Part shown: piece by piece, positions 1 to 11,945 of the stretch
How positions within the stretch are numbered: the first letter of the stretch is position 1
How the letters are laid out: each line of letters begins with the position of its first letter
Assembly: GCA_035235625.1 (NCBI GenBank)
Contig: CP141150.1
Location: 25,126,756-25,190,755, forward strand
Origin: Saururus chinensis
Lineage: Eukaryota; Streptophyta; Magnoliopsida; Piperales; Saururaceae
DNA length: 64,000 nt
Direction: 5' to 3'
Position numbers and translations under genes: made by a program
Notes under the pieces: model-generated
The model's database searches: none
Told to the model about the DNA's origin: nothing
What the model saw: the letters and a program-made list of their open reading frames with translations, nothing else

Positions 1-1866
1 CGGAGTTTAAACCTCTCTATTTGCCCTAATTTGTGCATGATTGAATCAGAGTTTAAACCTCTCTATTTGCCCTAATTCGTGCATGATTCATACTGAATTT
101 ATTCACCTATATTTGCCCTGATTCATGCTTGATTCATGCTGAGTTTAACCACCTATATTTGCCCTGATTCATGCTGAGATTAATCATCTCTATTTTCCCT
201 ATTTCTTGCATGATTAAATATGAATTTAATCACCTTTATTTGTCTTAATTCATGCATGCATGATTCAGATTTTTATCACCTCTATTTAGGCCTAATTAGT
301 GCCTCACTTTGCTGAATTTTGAGTCAGGGTTTTAGGCCTAATTAGTGACTCACTTTGCTGAATTTAAAGTCAAGGTTTCATGCCTAATTAGTACCCCACT
401 TTGCTGAATTTAGAGTCAGGGTTTTTATGACAAATTAGTGCCTCACTTTGTTGAATTTAAAGTAAGGATTTTATGCCTCATTAGTGCCTCACTTTGCTGA
501 AATTGATTTCAAGTTTTTAGCCTTAATGAGTCTCATGGCATTTCTGAATTTTATCATTCCTTTTCAGCTTTAACTTGATTCATGGTTTGCTGAATTTAGT
601 TATCCTATCTCATCTATAGTTAGATTATGCCTTGTTGATTAGATTTGGTCATATCAGCCTCACTTGAGTTATGATCTTGTGGAATGATATGGGTTGTGTA
701 AGCCTCACATAGAGGCTAATATCATGTTGTTTGTTGTTAGCTATTTCAGCCTGATTTATTGTATTAGGTTAATGATTTGATTAGTTCACCTCAGCCCCAA
801 TTCAAGTCATTATGTTGTTGATTTGATCGATTCATTTCAGCATATATCTAATTAGTTGTCTTGATGATTTGATTCTCATGTCTCAGCCTTAACTTAGTAT
901 GCTATAATGTTGATTTCATCAGCTAAGTTCATCCATGATAAGTTGTGATTAGTTTCAATCTTTTTTTCCTCGTGTGGTTGTATCATATCATATGCTGAGT
1001 CAGAGTTATGTAAGTTCACTTTAATAGCCATGGCGGAATGTTTTAGGCCCGTGAGGCCTCTGCACCTTTGGGACTTTGGTTCCTAGCTCTTTGAGCATTT
1101 GTGAGCAACTAGGTTTTTGAGCATCATGGAAGGCTCAACTACCTCTGGCTAGTGTGTCCATGAGTACAGCTGGTACCTATGTCTCTAGGCCCATGGCTGA
1201 TCTAAGTGGATCTCTAGAGATGCAAAGATTCACTGCTAGTAAGCAGTACTCCTTTGAACGGGAGTCGGATTTTCGGGCAACGCTAAGTAAGTTGTTTCCT
1301 GAACTGAGTCTACATTCATTTTAGTCCTTTATTAGTTTAAGGTCACTCCCAACGAGTGTTTAAATTTGATATTCAGTGTTCTATATATTCTTTTACATGT
1401 ATCACTGTTTATTTGGTGTTTGCAGTTCATTGTTTAATGATTCATGTTGCTTTTACATACATCATTTTAATCTTTTGACTATGAGTGGTTTTTAATGTAA
1501 CCTACTGAGTATTTGTGGAAATACTCACACATCTCTATGATGCAGGCTTAGCTCCAGATTTAGTGTAGTGAGACTTCTTTAGCAAACTTTATTCATTACT
1601 AGCAGGGTAGACTTCTACAGTTAGTAGAACATTAGCTTTTATTTTCATGCTGAACTGTAATAAGGCACTATATTGTTTTAGGATTTTAGATCATGTTATT
1701 TTATTATGTTAAGGTACTTGCACTTGGTTGATCCAAAATCTTGGATTAATGATTATCTTGCTTTAGTAGGTGATTTATTAATGTTATGATATGCTTGCTT
1801 ATGCAAGTTAACACCCTGAGTTTACATTGCCTCATGTTTATGTGAATGAAAACCCAGGGTGTTACA
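1..1866 (+). mobile_element. Tekay/Del-type Ty3/gypsy LTR, 3' part (fossil, runs off left edge)
   Basis: The segment ends in GGGTGTTACA, the usual 3' terminus of Tekay/Del-type LTRs. About 340 bases upstream of the end (near 1500-1530) it has the pair CTACTGAGTATTTG and ATACTCAC, a signature I associate with these LTRs. It contains no coding frame of note. The first 525 bases are a tandem array and the rest is ordinary noncoding LTR sequence. The 5' end lies outside the window, so neither its length nor a target duplication can be checked. The DNA to its right (1867 on) is a different LTR on the opposite strand, so this LTR probably inserted into or next to that one. Family assignment rests on termini and architecture only. 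Confidence 0.55.
3..525. repeat. 46-bp tandem array, about 11-12 units, two sub-types
   Basis: Units start near 3, 49, 94, 141, 176, 222 and 268 with the core GAGTTTAAACCTCTCTATTT. Others start near 290, 336, 382, 429 and 475 with the core CCTAATTAGTGCCTCACTTT. The spacing stays at 45-47 bases across the change of sub-type, with one short step near 176. The array lies inside the LTR. Confidence 0.8.
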
Positions 1867-4360
1867 ATAAGCACATAATCATCCACCGGTGCATCATGGG
1901 TTAATACATAGCTCATAAACATATACACATCATGTGTAATCATATGTATATTATTATAACAATCACATCATGTATGAATCGAATCTCAATATTCATATCA
2001 TGCATAAACATATCTCAATATACACATTCACCAAGCAAACTCAAGTGTATCAAACACATACCATCCTGCATATTCATGCAAATCCATTCTATAATCACAT
2101 GTGTAACATAAGCATCATTGTCCCTACATAACTTGTGTCAAATAGCATTATATCCCATACACATGTAACAATCATTAGGTGAATGTCTCACAATTGAGAA
2201 AAATCAATCAAACCAGATCGCCTAGGACAACCCTTTGAGGGGAAGGTCTGAATTCCTAGAAAGGAAAACTAGAGCGGTTTGGGTAGGTTCCCTAGATGGG
2301 AATGTACTCCCTACTCACCCATGACAATCCTTGCAGGGAAGGACAGAATTCCTAAAATGAAAAACTAGAGCAGCTTAGTAAGTTGGTGCACATGGACATA
2401 CCATCTTGGATTCTTAGGGTCAAGATAACTTGTCAATTTAACTCACATAGCAAGCTGGTCATCTCAACCCAGGGAGGCAACATGTCCTCGAAGGAATGCA
2501 AAATGGAAACCCTATCCTTTCAGACGTAAAACCAATTTGATAAGCCTCTGATCGATTAATCTAACAACCAATGACATCTAATTGCATACAATCAATCAAT
2601 CTCGGCTAATCATGATTAACCTCATTTATAAATCATTTTGATGATGCATGCAACATGATACATACATGAGCAAATGATAGATGAGTCCAAGACTAAGTAA
2701 ACATACTCTAATTAGTTCATACGTGCATGAAACATGGTCCATTAGTGTCAAATAAAACTATATAAGTCTATGTAAGAGTATACATACATAGTGGTGTTTA
2801 TCCCTAGGCTAAAACATGTGGAACTTGAATAACCTATAATCAATGTTATATATGCAAGCATCCATAATTTTATCATAGCCATATCCTAGTGGAATCATCG
2901 AGTAAATGCGAAGAAAACGTCAACATATGGGTTCAAGACAAGTATAACTTCATGCTAAACCTAAACAAGTATAATCATATCCATGCTTAAGAGAAATCAT
3001 TAATCAAAGAGGGTTCAAATGTAAATATAGTGGCATTTATAGGTAATTATAACTCATCATAGTCATAAAGAATTAGATTTATGAGAAGAGAATAAGAAAT
3101 AGCTAAAAATCCACAAAATAGGCCAAAAACCACAAAACTACCTTGTTGCTGCTGGAATTCCCTGGCAGGTCATTCGAACTCCTAGCCATCCCAACGGCCA
3201 GACAACTCGTTCGAATGGATGACCGTTCGAACGGTTGTTAGCCCATTTAATCTGCCGAAACAGTTCACTTTTCTAGTTCATCTTCAACCTTCCAAAATTC
3301 AAATAGGAAACATTCTAAAAATTTATATACATTCAAAAATCACTATAGAACAATATATAATCAAAATCTAACCCGAGAACATGATAGATCTACTCATTCT
3401 CATGCTTAATCACAAGAAAATAACAATAAATCACATGTTTTTAATAAATCACCATTAAACCTCAAAATGAAGCAAGAACTCGAATAAATCCATAATCATG
3501 CATTCCAATGAATAAAACCACACAAGGTAAAACTCCATTACCTCTATGAAGCCTTTGAATCCACAAAAGAGCTTCAATCCTCAAGAAATCCTACCAACTA
3601 TTAGGTTTTTTTTAAAACTTAATTAAAATTAGTTAATAGGCTCAAATCAACTTGAAAATAGATAGATCTAGGATATCTTTGGGTTAAAAATGAAAATCAC
3701 CTTATTAGGGCTCTAAATTAAAATTAAAAATAAGATTTTTAATGGAAGAAAGTCAAAATCAAAATGGTTGAAATGAAGATAAGAATGATTAAGACTAAAA
3801 TCAAATGATTAAAGGTGATTAGGACAAGAAAACACACCTTAATCGAAGTTTCTCCTTTGAGAAATGGGGGTAGAGCACTTCCTCCTTCCTAACACAGGCC
3901 TTTCCCATTTGGGGAAATATATTATAGTTTCCTCAAATAATTAGGGTTTTGGGCTAGGTAAACAAATTATTCGGCTATAAAATAGGTTAAAACATTATAA
4001 GTGGCTAATTAAGGTTATTTTGGCTTAAAAATAAATTTAATTTCACCCAAACCCACTAAAATAAAATAATAAAATGTTAGAGGGTCAAATGGGTCACACA
4101 CCATCCAACATGGACGTGGGGCCCACGACAGGGTTCGCATCCATAATTAATAAAAAATTAAGATAAAATACCATTAAATTAGTAAAAATTTTGTAAATCA
4201 AGTTTGACACTAATAGTTATAAAAAAGAAATTAAACTTTATCAAATTCATAAGTAATTAACCCACAACCCCAAAATAAAATAAAATTAGAAAACAAGCAA
4301 AACCACACAAATTCACCCAATTAAAAAGGAATAAAATGAAATAAAATTAGGGATCTTACA
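1867..4360 (-). mobile_element. Tekay/Del-type LTR, minus strand, incomplete (fossil)
   Basis: It ends at 4360 in GGGATCTTACA, so the sense LTR starts TGTAAGATCCC. The same terminus and a parallel internal order occur in the LTR at 21865-25115. Shared landmarks are TTCTTAGGGTC (near 2410 and 22960), the CCCAGGGAGG/CCCGGAGAG stretch, the CCTTTC(A/G)GAC motif and a (C)GATTAA run. A palindromic TTCGAACG block lies at about 3160-3255. The left part that would match 21865-22400 is missing or replaced by the LTR ending at 1866. It sits inside the Athila-like gag-protease block that resumes at 4361. Confidence 0.65.
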
Positions 4361-7020
4361 ACTTCTTTGACTAAGTCATCTAAATAGTCAACCAAAAAAT
4401 ATTCGGAGTCACACTCTAAACACATGAAATACATTAAGCCTCACCTTCATGTTCTCAAAGGACATCTCCATCACCCTTGTTCGACAATTGATACAAGCAT
4501 TAGAGGTAGCAAGGAGGGAGCAACCTAGAATTACGGGGATTTTATGTGTGGAATTAAAGATAGGTTTCATATCTAAGACAAGAAAGTCAATAGGAAATAA
4601 GAACTTATCAACACCAACTAAGACATCTTCAATGACTTCTTGAGGTTTACTCACGAGAGCTGGCACTTGGCAATCTTAGGATGCGGACAAGAGCTCCAGA
4701 GCACTAGCACTAAGACTATTTTACATGCTAGGATGTAAATGAGGGTAAAAATCAGGGTCTCTCTCTCACCTTATTTTATTAAATAGCGGTAGCAGCACCC
4801 ATTGCTTTAGCTGTATCATCTGAACTAGCAGCACTAACTAAATGGTCAGCTAACTAAAGAGTAACCGATGTGGGCTGCAAGTCTCTTAAAGATAATTGAT
4901 CATACACCGAGTAAGGGAGTAGATTGACGCTCTCACCAAGGTCAAAGAGGGCATTATGGATGGAGTGATCGCCTATTACACAAGAAATAGTAGGCACTTC
5001 AAGGTCCTTAAACTTATGTGGGGTGTCAAACTTCAAAAGAGAGCTAACTTGCTCTGTGGGGAAGACCTTCTTAGACACATGGGTCTTTGATATATGATTG
5101 TGAGCACATAGGTCTTTGAAGAACTTAGAGTAAGCGGGAACTTGCTTAATGACATCTAAGAGGGAGAAATTAATTTTGACTTGTTTAACATTATCAAAAA
5201 TCTCATCCATCATATTCATGCTCTTGCTAAAGGGTGGGGCCATGTCAAGACATTGAGGAAAAGTGCCCTAGGGATATAAGATCCCTCATAAATGGTCTTA
5301 GACTGTGGCTCTAAGGAAGGGGAAGGAGATATAGACTCCTATGCTTTTGGGTCACTCTCTAACCCATGAGGCTTATTAGGCGTGGACTTCTTTAACTCCT
5401 CATTCGTAGTATTCAAGAAATCACCCCCAACCTGATTATCAATGTGCCACCCACTCCTATGGGTAGTTATGAACTAAACTTGTTCATTAGAGGTTGGTAG
5501 AAAGGGAGTGGTGGAACTTAGAATTATGAGGGTTGGTTGCCCACAACCCCTTGGTTTGGTGCCCGCCAAGAAAAATTAGGGTGATTCCTCTACCTAAGGT
5601 TGTATGCGTTAGACAAAATATTATTCTTAGCCCTAGTAAAGGACTGGGTGTCATTGACATGGTATTGAATAAGCTCAGGGAATTGAGGAGCAGAGGGGCA
5701 CTCTATGACAGTATGAGCTAGACTAAGATATATGACACATGCTTCATGAGTAAGGGGGGTGGATTGATGGGTTGAAGTCATAATGAGATCTAGTTTCCTA
5801 CTCAAAGTATCAACTTTGGAAAAGAGGTCTATTGGGTTTTTACTTCATATAAGCCACCCCTAGAGTGGGCATTGCTAAAGGTGGATGGTCTGCCCTCATT
5901 TCTACCCAATGCAGCATGTTGAAGAGAATTTTGACACAAATCCTCAAAACGTTTCCATGTCTCATTTTTATTTTTTAACAAAAAGATACCCCCACAACTC
6001 ACATTGACAAGGTGCCAGTTTTGTTCAGTAAGAGACTCATAAAAGCATTGCACTAATTAACACTTAGGGATAGCTTGATGGGGACACCTCTTAAAAAGGT
6101 ATTTAAGTCTATCCCAACTCTCATAGAATTGTTCAGTGGGAAGTTGGGCGAAAGTAGTTATGACCTTTCTCATTTTGGTTGGTCTTGCCTACAGGGAAGT
6201 ACTTTTTGAGGAACTCTTGTTACATTTGTGCCCATGTTATGATGGTGTCCGGTTCTAATAAGTAGAGCCATTCTTTAGCCTTATGTTTCAATGTAAAAGG
6301 GAAAAGCCAAAGTCTAATAGCCTCATCGGTCAAGTTAGAGACCTTGAAAGTTGTACATAGTTCCAAGAAGTTGTCTAGGTACCCATACAAATTTTTATTT
6401 TCAAGCTCATCAAAGATGGAAGTATCTGAATTACATTGGCTTAATTTTGTAGTTTTGAGTAATGACTGCAGGTAACCTAATGCATGATGGCAAGATGTAC
6501 TCATTGGGAGTATAATACTCCCTTAAGGCTTGGAGAGGTACATCTATTAATTGATGTTTAGCCATAGTGATGGTAAGAGTGGTGGGAGAAGTAGCAGTAA
6601 ATGTGGTACAATGATAGAATTGGTGGGAAAGTTGATAGAGATGAAGGTCAAGAGCAACTTAGCACTCCTAGGTATTCGCTCGGGCTAAGGGTCAAGTGGT
6701 GCTAATAGGGGGAGCAAGGAGCAACGACCATGCATACACCACAAGCACACTATACAATTTAAAGTGTAAAAAAGGAAAGACTAACCAAAAACCAACTAAG
6801 AAGCTAAAAATTAAGAGAGAAGAGGATCTGGCAAACAAAGGAGAAGAATTATTCTTGTCGATGACGCATTGTGGCCACAAGAAAAGAGAGCACGGTCTTC
6901 AACTCAACCTTCATCAAAATAAAAGAGAGTAAGTAACTAAGAATTAACTTAGAAAGTAATTATCCTGACTATGAATTTAGTAACAATCAAACAATGTCCT
7001 AGGCAATGGCGGCAAAAAAT
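4361..7020 (-). mobile_element. Athila-like Ty3/gypsy gag-protease block with leader (broken)
   Basis: Read on the minus strand, this is the 5' part of an Athila/Tat-type element. A leader lies next to the LTR at 7021. A gag region with the LTDEAIRLWLFPF and KAKEWLYLLEP motifs lies around 6504-6220. Further gag sequence lies around 6053-5590. An aspartic-protease region with ALFDLGESVNLLPYSVYDQL lies around 5243-4854, followed by EDVLVGVDKF and IPVILG around 4666-4409. The bases just before 7021 resemble the primer-binding site usual for Athila (GCCGCCATTGCC against the expected GGCGCCGTTGCC). The block is clearly broken, with several breaks. A close relative with the same order lies at 50933-53456. 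A Tekay-type LTR interrupts it at 4360. Confidence 0.85.
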
Positions 7021-8381
7021 TGATCATTTATAATTAAACCATTTGCAAGTGTATAAGGTAATTATAGTAGGATAAGTATTAAAGGGTTGTCAAACCTCAG
7101 GGATGGATGAATTAATTACTAATTTAAAAGAAGAATTCGTTGATAATTAAAACTTAAATTAAAAAAATGAAGTAATCAATTAAATTAAAAAGAAGAGATC
7201 AAGATGATGTCAATTATGTAGGAAATTGAATCCACTATAGAACCATAATTTTTTAATTTCTAATCTAAATCTAGTATGATTATGAATAAGTATTCTTAGT
7301 TAAAAGCTAGAATTATATTATAAAAAATTATTAATTAAATCCATGACATGAACTATCTTCGACAATAGCACAAATCATCTACACTAAATTAAACCATAGG
7401 CATGACTCGTTTAATCTTAGTATAACTCATCCAATACTATTACATAACCATCTCATCTAAATAACAAAAATTAGAATTGATGTAAATCCTAAAACCACAT
7501 CACTATATCATCTACAAGACAATAAATTAACATAAATTTGAATAAACTTAAAAAGCTCTTTCATTAAAAAGGAAATCTTTGTCATACAATTGTCATTAAT
7601 CCTAAGATCTAAAAAAATAAAAAAAAATTATCTATAGTTTCATCAACTCCTAAATTAAAGAAAATTTAGTTTTCATTTGTAAAAGAAGGCTCTTAAATCT
7701 TCATTGAAAACTTTAAATGCTCCTCCATCTTCTTCTTCATTTTTCTCTTCAGAAAATCTACTAGAATTAATTAATTTTGAGCTTAATGTGACTTTATATA
7801 GGCATAAGACTCATGGGAGGAAATCTAATAGGAAAAAAACTCAAAACTAGCTTAAAATAGAAAGTGCATGTTATCCCGTTAGAATGACTATACTATTTAT
7901 GCAATATTAACAATTATGTTCAGTTTCGTGTCCAGTTTCTATTCATGAAGCTAAGTCTGTTCACCGGATAGACCACATTCCTAACCAGTTTTCTACTTTT
8001 TTTATTAAGCTCTTTCATTCATGTCTATATTAATTTTCAACAAATTTGTAACTCCAAAAAGTTGTCCAAATCATTTTAAAACATGTCAAGAGTATTTCCA
8101 AATATTTTGCAGATTGTCCAATGACCTCAATAAGTGCATATTACCTACAAAAAATAAAAAAATTATATTTTAGACATGTAGTACATATATAAAATCCCGA
8201 CTTGACTCAAATACACACCTAAACTACTAATAACTCCATATTTAATTAATAATTAAACTAAAATATTAATATTAATATTAATATTAATATAAATAAACTA
8301 CAATTAATCCTAAATTAATCTAATACAATACTAATAAATAGGGTAAAAAGGCGTATAAAATATATTTTTTTGCACTTATCA
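7021..8381 (-). mobile_element. Athila-like 5' LTR (minus strand), LTR family A
   Basis: The 1361-bp LTR runs from TGATCATTTATAATTAAACC to TTTTTTTGCACTTATCA, so the sense LTR starts TGATAAGTGCAAAA and ends AAATGATCA. The same family recurs at 18569-19751 (minus), 37919-39091 (plus) and, cut short, at 53457-54072 (minus). The primer-binding site lies immediately left of 7021. An (ATATTA)n run lies at about 8260-8290. The DNA to the right (8382 on) is a different long LTR, into which this element appears to have inserted. Confidence 0.85.
7792..7800 (-). promoter_or_regulatory. TATA box of the Athila-like LTR
   Basis: TATATAAAG on the minus strand, about 580 bases inside the sense 5' end of the LTR, followed by GCC-type leader sequence. 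The same motif lies at the matching place in the copies at 19396-19404 and 38258-38266. Confidence 0.55.
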
Positions 8382-9888
8382 AGGACCCTAAATAGAATAA
8401 CAGAAATATCCCTATAAGAGAATCAACAAGTATTTACGTGCATAGAATCATATGCCAAATAAGGAGTCAACTTTTGTAAGAGGACGATGACTTAAAACCT
8501 AAGAAAGGAGAGTAAGGTGATTAAATATGACAAAAAAGAGAGAACCGTTAATTATATGGGACAATACCCCTAACTAGATAAGTGTTAGGGCATCACTACA
8601 AGATATTGAATACCTTCAAATAAAAGGGATGTGGCTAGGAGGTGACACAAACAAGGGAGAACCCTTAGTGCTACAGTTTTTAGGCAGTTTTGTACGTGTG
8701 TCTATATCATAATACATGAGGTTTCTAATGTTGTATATACATACCTAACATGCTACATATGAATTGTTTTCTATCTTGGGCTTGAAATTCGTCTTTTGCC
8801 TACCCCTGGCATAAGCAATGATTTGAATGGGCTCCCTAATGCCACAATTTGGATTGTTTCTTGTGAGGATTGCCCATTGCGACTCATGGGGATTTAGATT
8901 ATTTATGTAATTGATACATGCAATTGATGTTATGTTAATAACTTAACACCTGGCTTAAGATTAATTATTCAAATTAATCAAAGAAGCTTGACAACTTTGA
9001 ATTGAGTGGGTTCTAGGACCAGTTCATCGAGTGAATAGGGTCCTTGACCTGGCAACTCACTTGGTTAATGAACCAAGGGCAATTATAGGTTTTTACTATA
9101 GTATCAAATAGTAGGATAGTTATTTTGAGTCTTTACTTGTTGTATGAGTTGTTGATTTAGTTGTGTCATTAAACCTCCCTGATGCTGGGAGCTATGCGTG
9201 AGATAAGCTCAAAATATCTTTGTATGATCATTTAGTATACATGTAGTTGAGGTTTACTGACTTCCTACTTGGTTGGCTTCTCCCACCACTTCTATTTAGG
9301 AGTAGTTGTGGCCACTCCAGTCAGGTCCCTAGGGTTATTAATTATTGAATAGGTATTTATGAGATAATTAATAAAGTTGCTTGATATTGATTGTTAAACT
9401 AATATAAGTAAAACCATTGAGGGATTTTCTTAAAATGTAATGCACATTTCAGCTACTCACTTTGTTCTTTTATCCTACTTGGTATTTGTATAGCCAACAT
9501 CCTAATGACGCATGCTCTTTAGGCAAGGACTAGTGAGACTAAAATGAAAGAAGGGACGATGAAGGACGACATTGCACTAGTAGGATCTAGTTTTTTATGC
9601 AATTTACTGAGAAACTATATTACTAGTGTGAAGCCAACTTTACCTAGTTGTTTTTTTGGATGGATGACAAACTTGTACTTAGTTGGATAAGCTCATATTT
9701 ATGGATTTTCTAAACATGTAATAATATTATATGTTTTGATATTCGTAGTTATAAACCTCAATGATCGTGACTTGGATATTTAATTGGATGATTTGCTTTC
9801 CATTTAAGAAAAAATAATTTCCTTGTGTTTTAACACAAATGCTCTTAAAAAATGGTTTTAAAAATCGAGATAGTGACAAACTAAACAC
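8382..9888 (+). mobile_element. 3' part of a long Tekay-type LTR (family B), plus strand
   Basis: The segment parallels the 3' half of the LTR at 31068-34675. Matching landmarks are GGTTAATGAACC (9063 and 33402), TTAATTATTGAA then GAGATAATTAATAA (near 9340 and 33965), GATGACAAACTTGTACTTAG against GATGGACTTGTACTTAG, TTTGATATTCGTA, and GACTTGGATATTTAAT. It ends with GATAGTGACA at 9888, matching GGTCTTGACA at 34675. Its left part is absent and an Athila-like LTR abuts it at 8381. Confidence 0.7.
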
Positions 9889-11147
9889 AACTTTTCTCAA
9901 ACATACAAGTGTGTAAATCATATTATACATGAATATACAATAACTATGCAATAATGAAACAAGTAGCCATCCAACATACTTTCTTATCATGCATCATTCA
10001 ATTAAGCAAGAGAATAACCTAAATAGTGCTTTCTCTATCCTAGGAACTAGATCATTCAATCAAGGCATGGTGACACTCCATATATACCTTAATTCCCTTA
10101 ACTTTTCCTCTTTTTCCTATGAACTTCTTGCTTTCCCTCATCTTCACTAGAGTCCAACTTCACTCTGCACACCTTAGGGTCTCTTTAGAGTTTTCTTAAT
10201 GTGGTTGTGGAAAGAAGCAATGAGGAAAAAGGAAGAAAAGAGGAGAGGGGAGGAAATATAGCATGAGAAAGGAAGGAGGGGGGCCACAATATTTGTTGGA
10301 GAAGGGGAGCCCAATTAGAGCCCTTCCCTTAATGGTAGTTTCCTATCATAACTCAATCACAATTCTTCTTGACCAATGGGATACTTTCCTTCAAATTGCA
10401 ATTTCCCTCCCAACTCCCAAGGTGGGCTTGCTGGCCTTGGTCCACATTCCATAGGTTTGGGTTGGTTCCGTCAAATTTAAACTAGGGGTTTAGGTTCAAC
10501 TATACACCCTGATGATTTACTATGTTTCAAAATCATTGAACTCAAATTAAACTCACACAAAATCAAGGAAAATATTAATTAAATTAAGGTAGAAATCTGG
10601 GGAGCAACTTCAAAAACTAGCATGAAAATTTAAATCAACTATCTTTTGGAGAAAATACCTCAAAAGACAAAATGCTCCCAAACAGGGTATAAGTATTAAA
10701 TATAATGTATGAATTATATATGTAATCAATTTGAAAAAAAGTGTAATAACAATAGTTAGCATAAATAAGTATAAATATATGGTTTCCAATCATATATAAG
10801 TGTCCGAATTTGAAATTTTGACATGCCATCATCAACATCTTTCCCACTTATTTAAATGAAGTAATTAAGAGAGCACATGACATAACTTCCAATTAGTCAT
10901 TTAATGTGAAACTAGACAATTAATATTGGACAAATTTGTTTTGGAATCAACACATATTTGAACGGAGGGACTATATGTTACTTTCTTTATTTTATAAGAG
11001 CAAACATAAACCAATAATATGAGTAAAAAATATTATAATATTAAAATCTTATAAGACTCCTATAGACTTGACCAACTCATTTCAATAAGCTTATTATATC
11101 GAGTCGAGCTAAATTATTCTATGGAATTAAAATAAAGTTCTTTTGTT
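9889..11147. other. No recognisable gene; AT-rich intergenic DNA
   Basis: No coding frame with a recognisable family. A purine-rich stretch lies at 10200-10290. A lone MITE-like end (AACGGAGGGACTATA near 10962) may belong to a degraded Stowaway. Nothing else can be supported. Confidence 0.5.
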
Positions 11148-11322
11148 GTTAACAAGGGCTGCCAAGTCCTTGGGGGCAAGACAACCAACCCCATAGAGAA
11201 TTGTATGATGCATATCTACCTGATTTTTATGATAAATCTCCGTGGGTGGCTAAAGAAGTGAAAGTTCGAACTCAAAACCCCTATTTCCTGAGTCACGGTA
11301 CTGACCATCTCACCTATGCTCC
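11148..11322 (-). mobile_element. tRNA-derived SINE candidate
   Basis: On the minus strand, GCATAGGTGAGATGGTCAGTACC resembles a polymerase III A box. About 40 bases on, GAGTTCGAACTTT resembles a B box (GTTCGAACT). A unique body follows, ending near CAGCCCTTGTTAACAACAAA. The flanks carry the loosely repeated words TTAACTAACAAA and TTAACAACAAAA, which could be a decayed target duplication. The order and spacing fit a plant SINE of about 175 bp. There is no second copy in the window to confirm it. Confidence 0.45.
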
Positions 11323-11848
11323 ATTTGTTAGTTAAATGGAAGTATGATTTTTTTAGGACTACTAAAATTTAAGTTGCATTAGAGGTGCAATATGGTTGAT
11401 TCGTGTTACTTGTATTTTTTCATCTCACTTTGGTCCAGTTACGTTTCATGAATTAAGCCATTGGTTTAGCTTCAATCTTCATAGTTATCAAAATAATGGT
11501 TGCTTAAGCTCCTTAAGCAACTGCTTGATGGAGTTTAATGAGGGGAAACCCTTAGCTTACACATTATATACGGCATAAGTTTAATCTGTGGGGCCCATGC
11601 TAAATTGTGACACTTAAGCGGAGCTGAAGCCATTTTATTCCTTACAATCATGTTGAAAAGGGTATTGGTCTCGTTTAAGTTTAGGTAAAATATTCTATTT
11701 TCTCTATTTAATCTTTTTTTTATTTATTGCATTATACAAGATTGTAAATTTGTTTTTTTTAATCAATCACATTAAGTATTTAAATAATATCTTACCAGTG
11801 GCTTGACGACAATGTTTAGCCTCAATATATAAATCCCAAAATTAATTT

Positions 11849-11945
11849 CCTCCGTCCTATATTAAGTATCATAGTGGGTATTCAAAATGAATTAAAATTT
11901 TATTTAAAAAACTAAGTAGGATACTTAATATGGGATAAAAAGGAG
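11849..11945. mobile_element. Stowaway-type MITE, 97 bp
   Basis: Inverted ends CCTCCGTCCTATATTAAGTATC and CTCCTTTTTATCCCATATTAAGTATCC (read from the right end) enclose a short AT-rich loop. CTCC(C)TCCGTCC-like ends are typical of plant Stowaway (mariner-related) MITEs. Confidence 0.7.
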
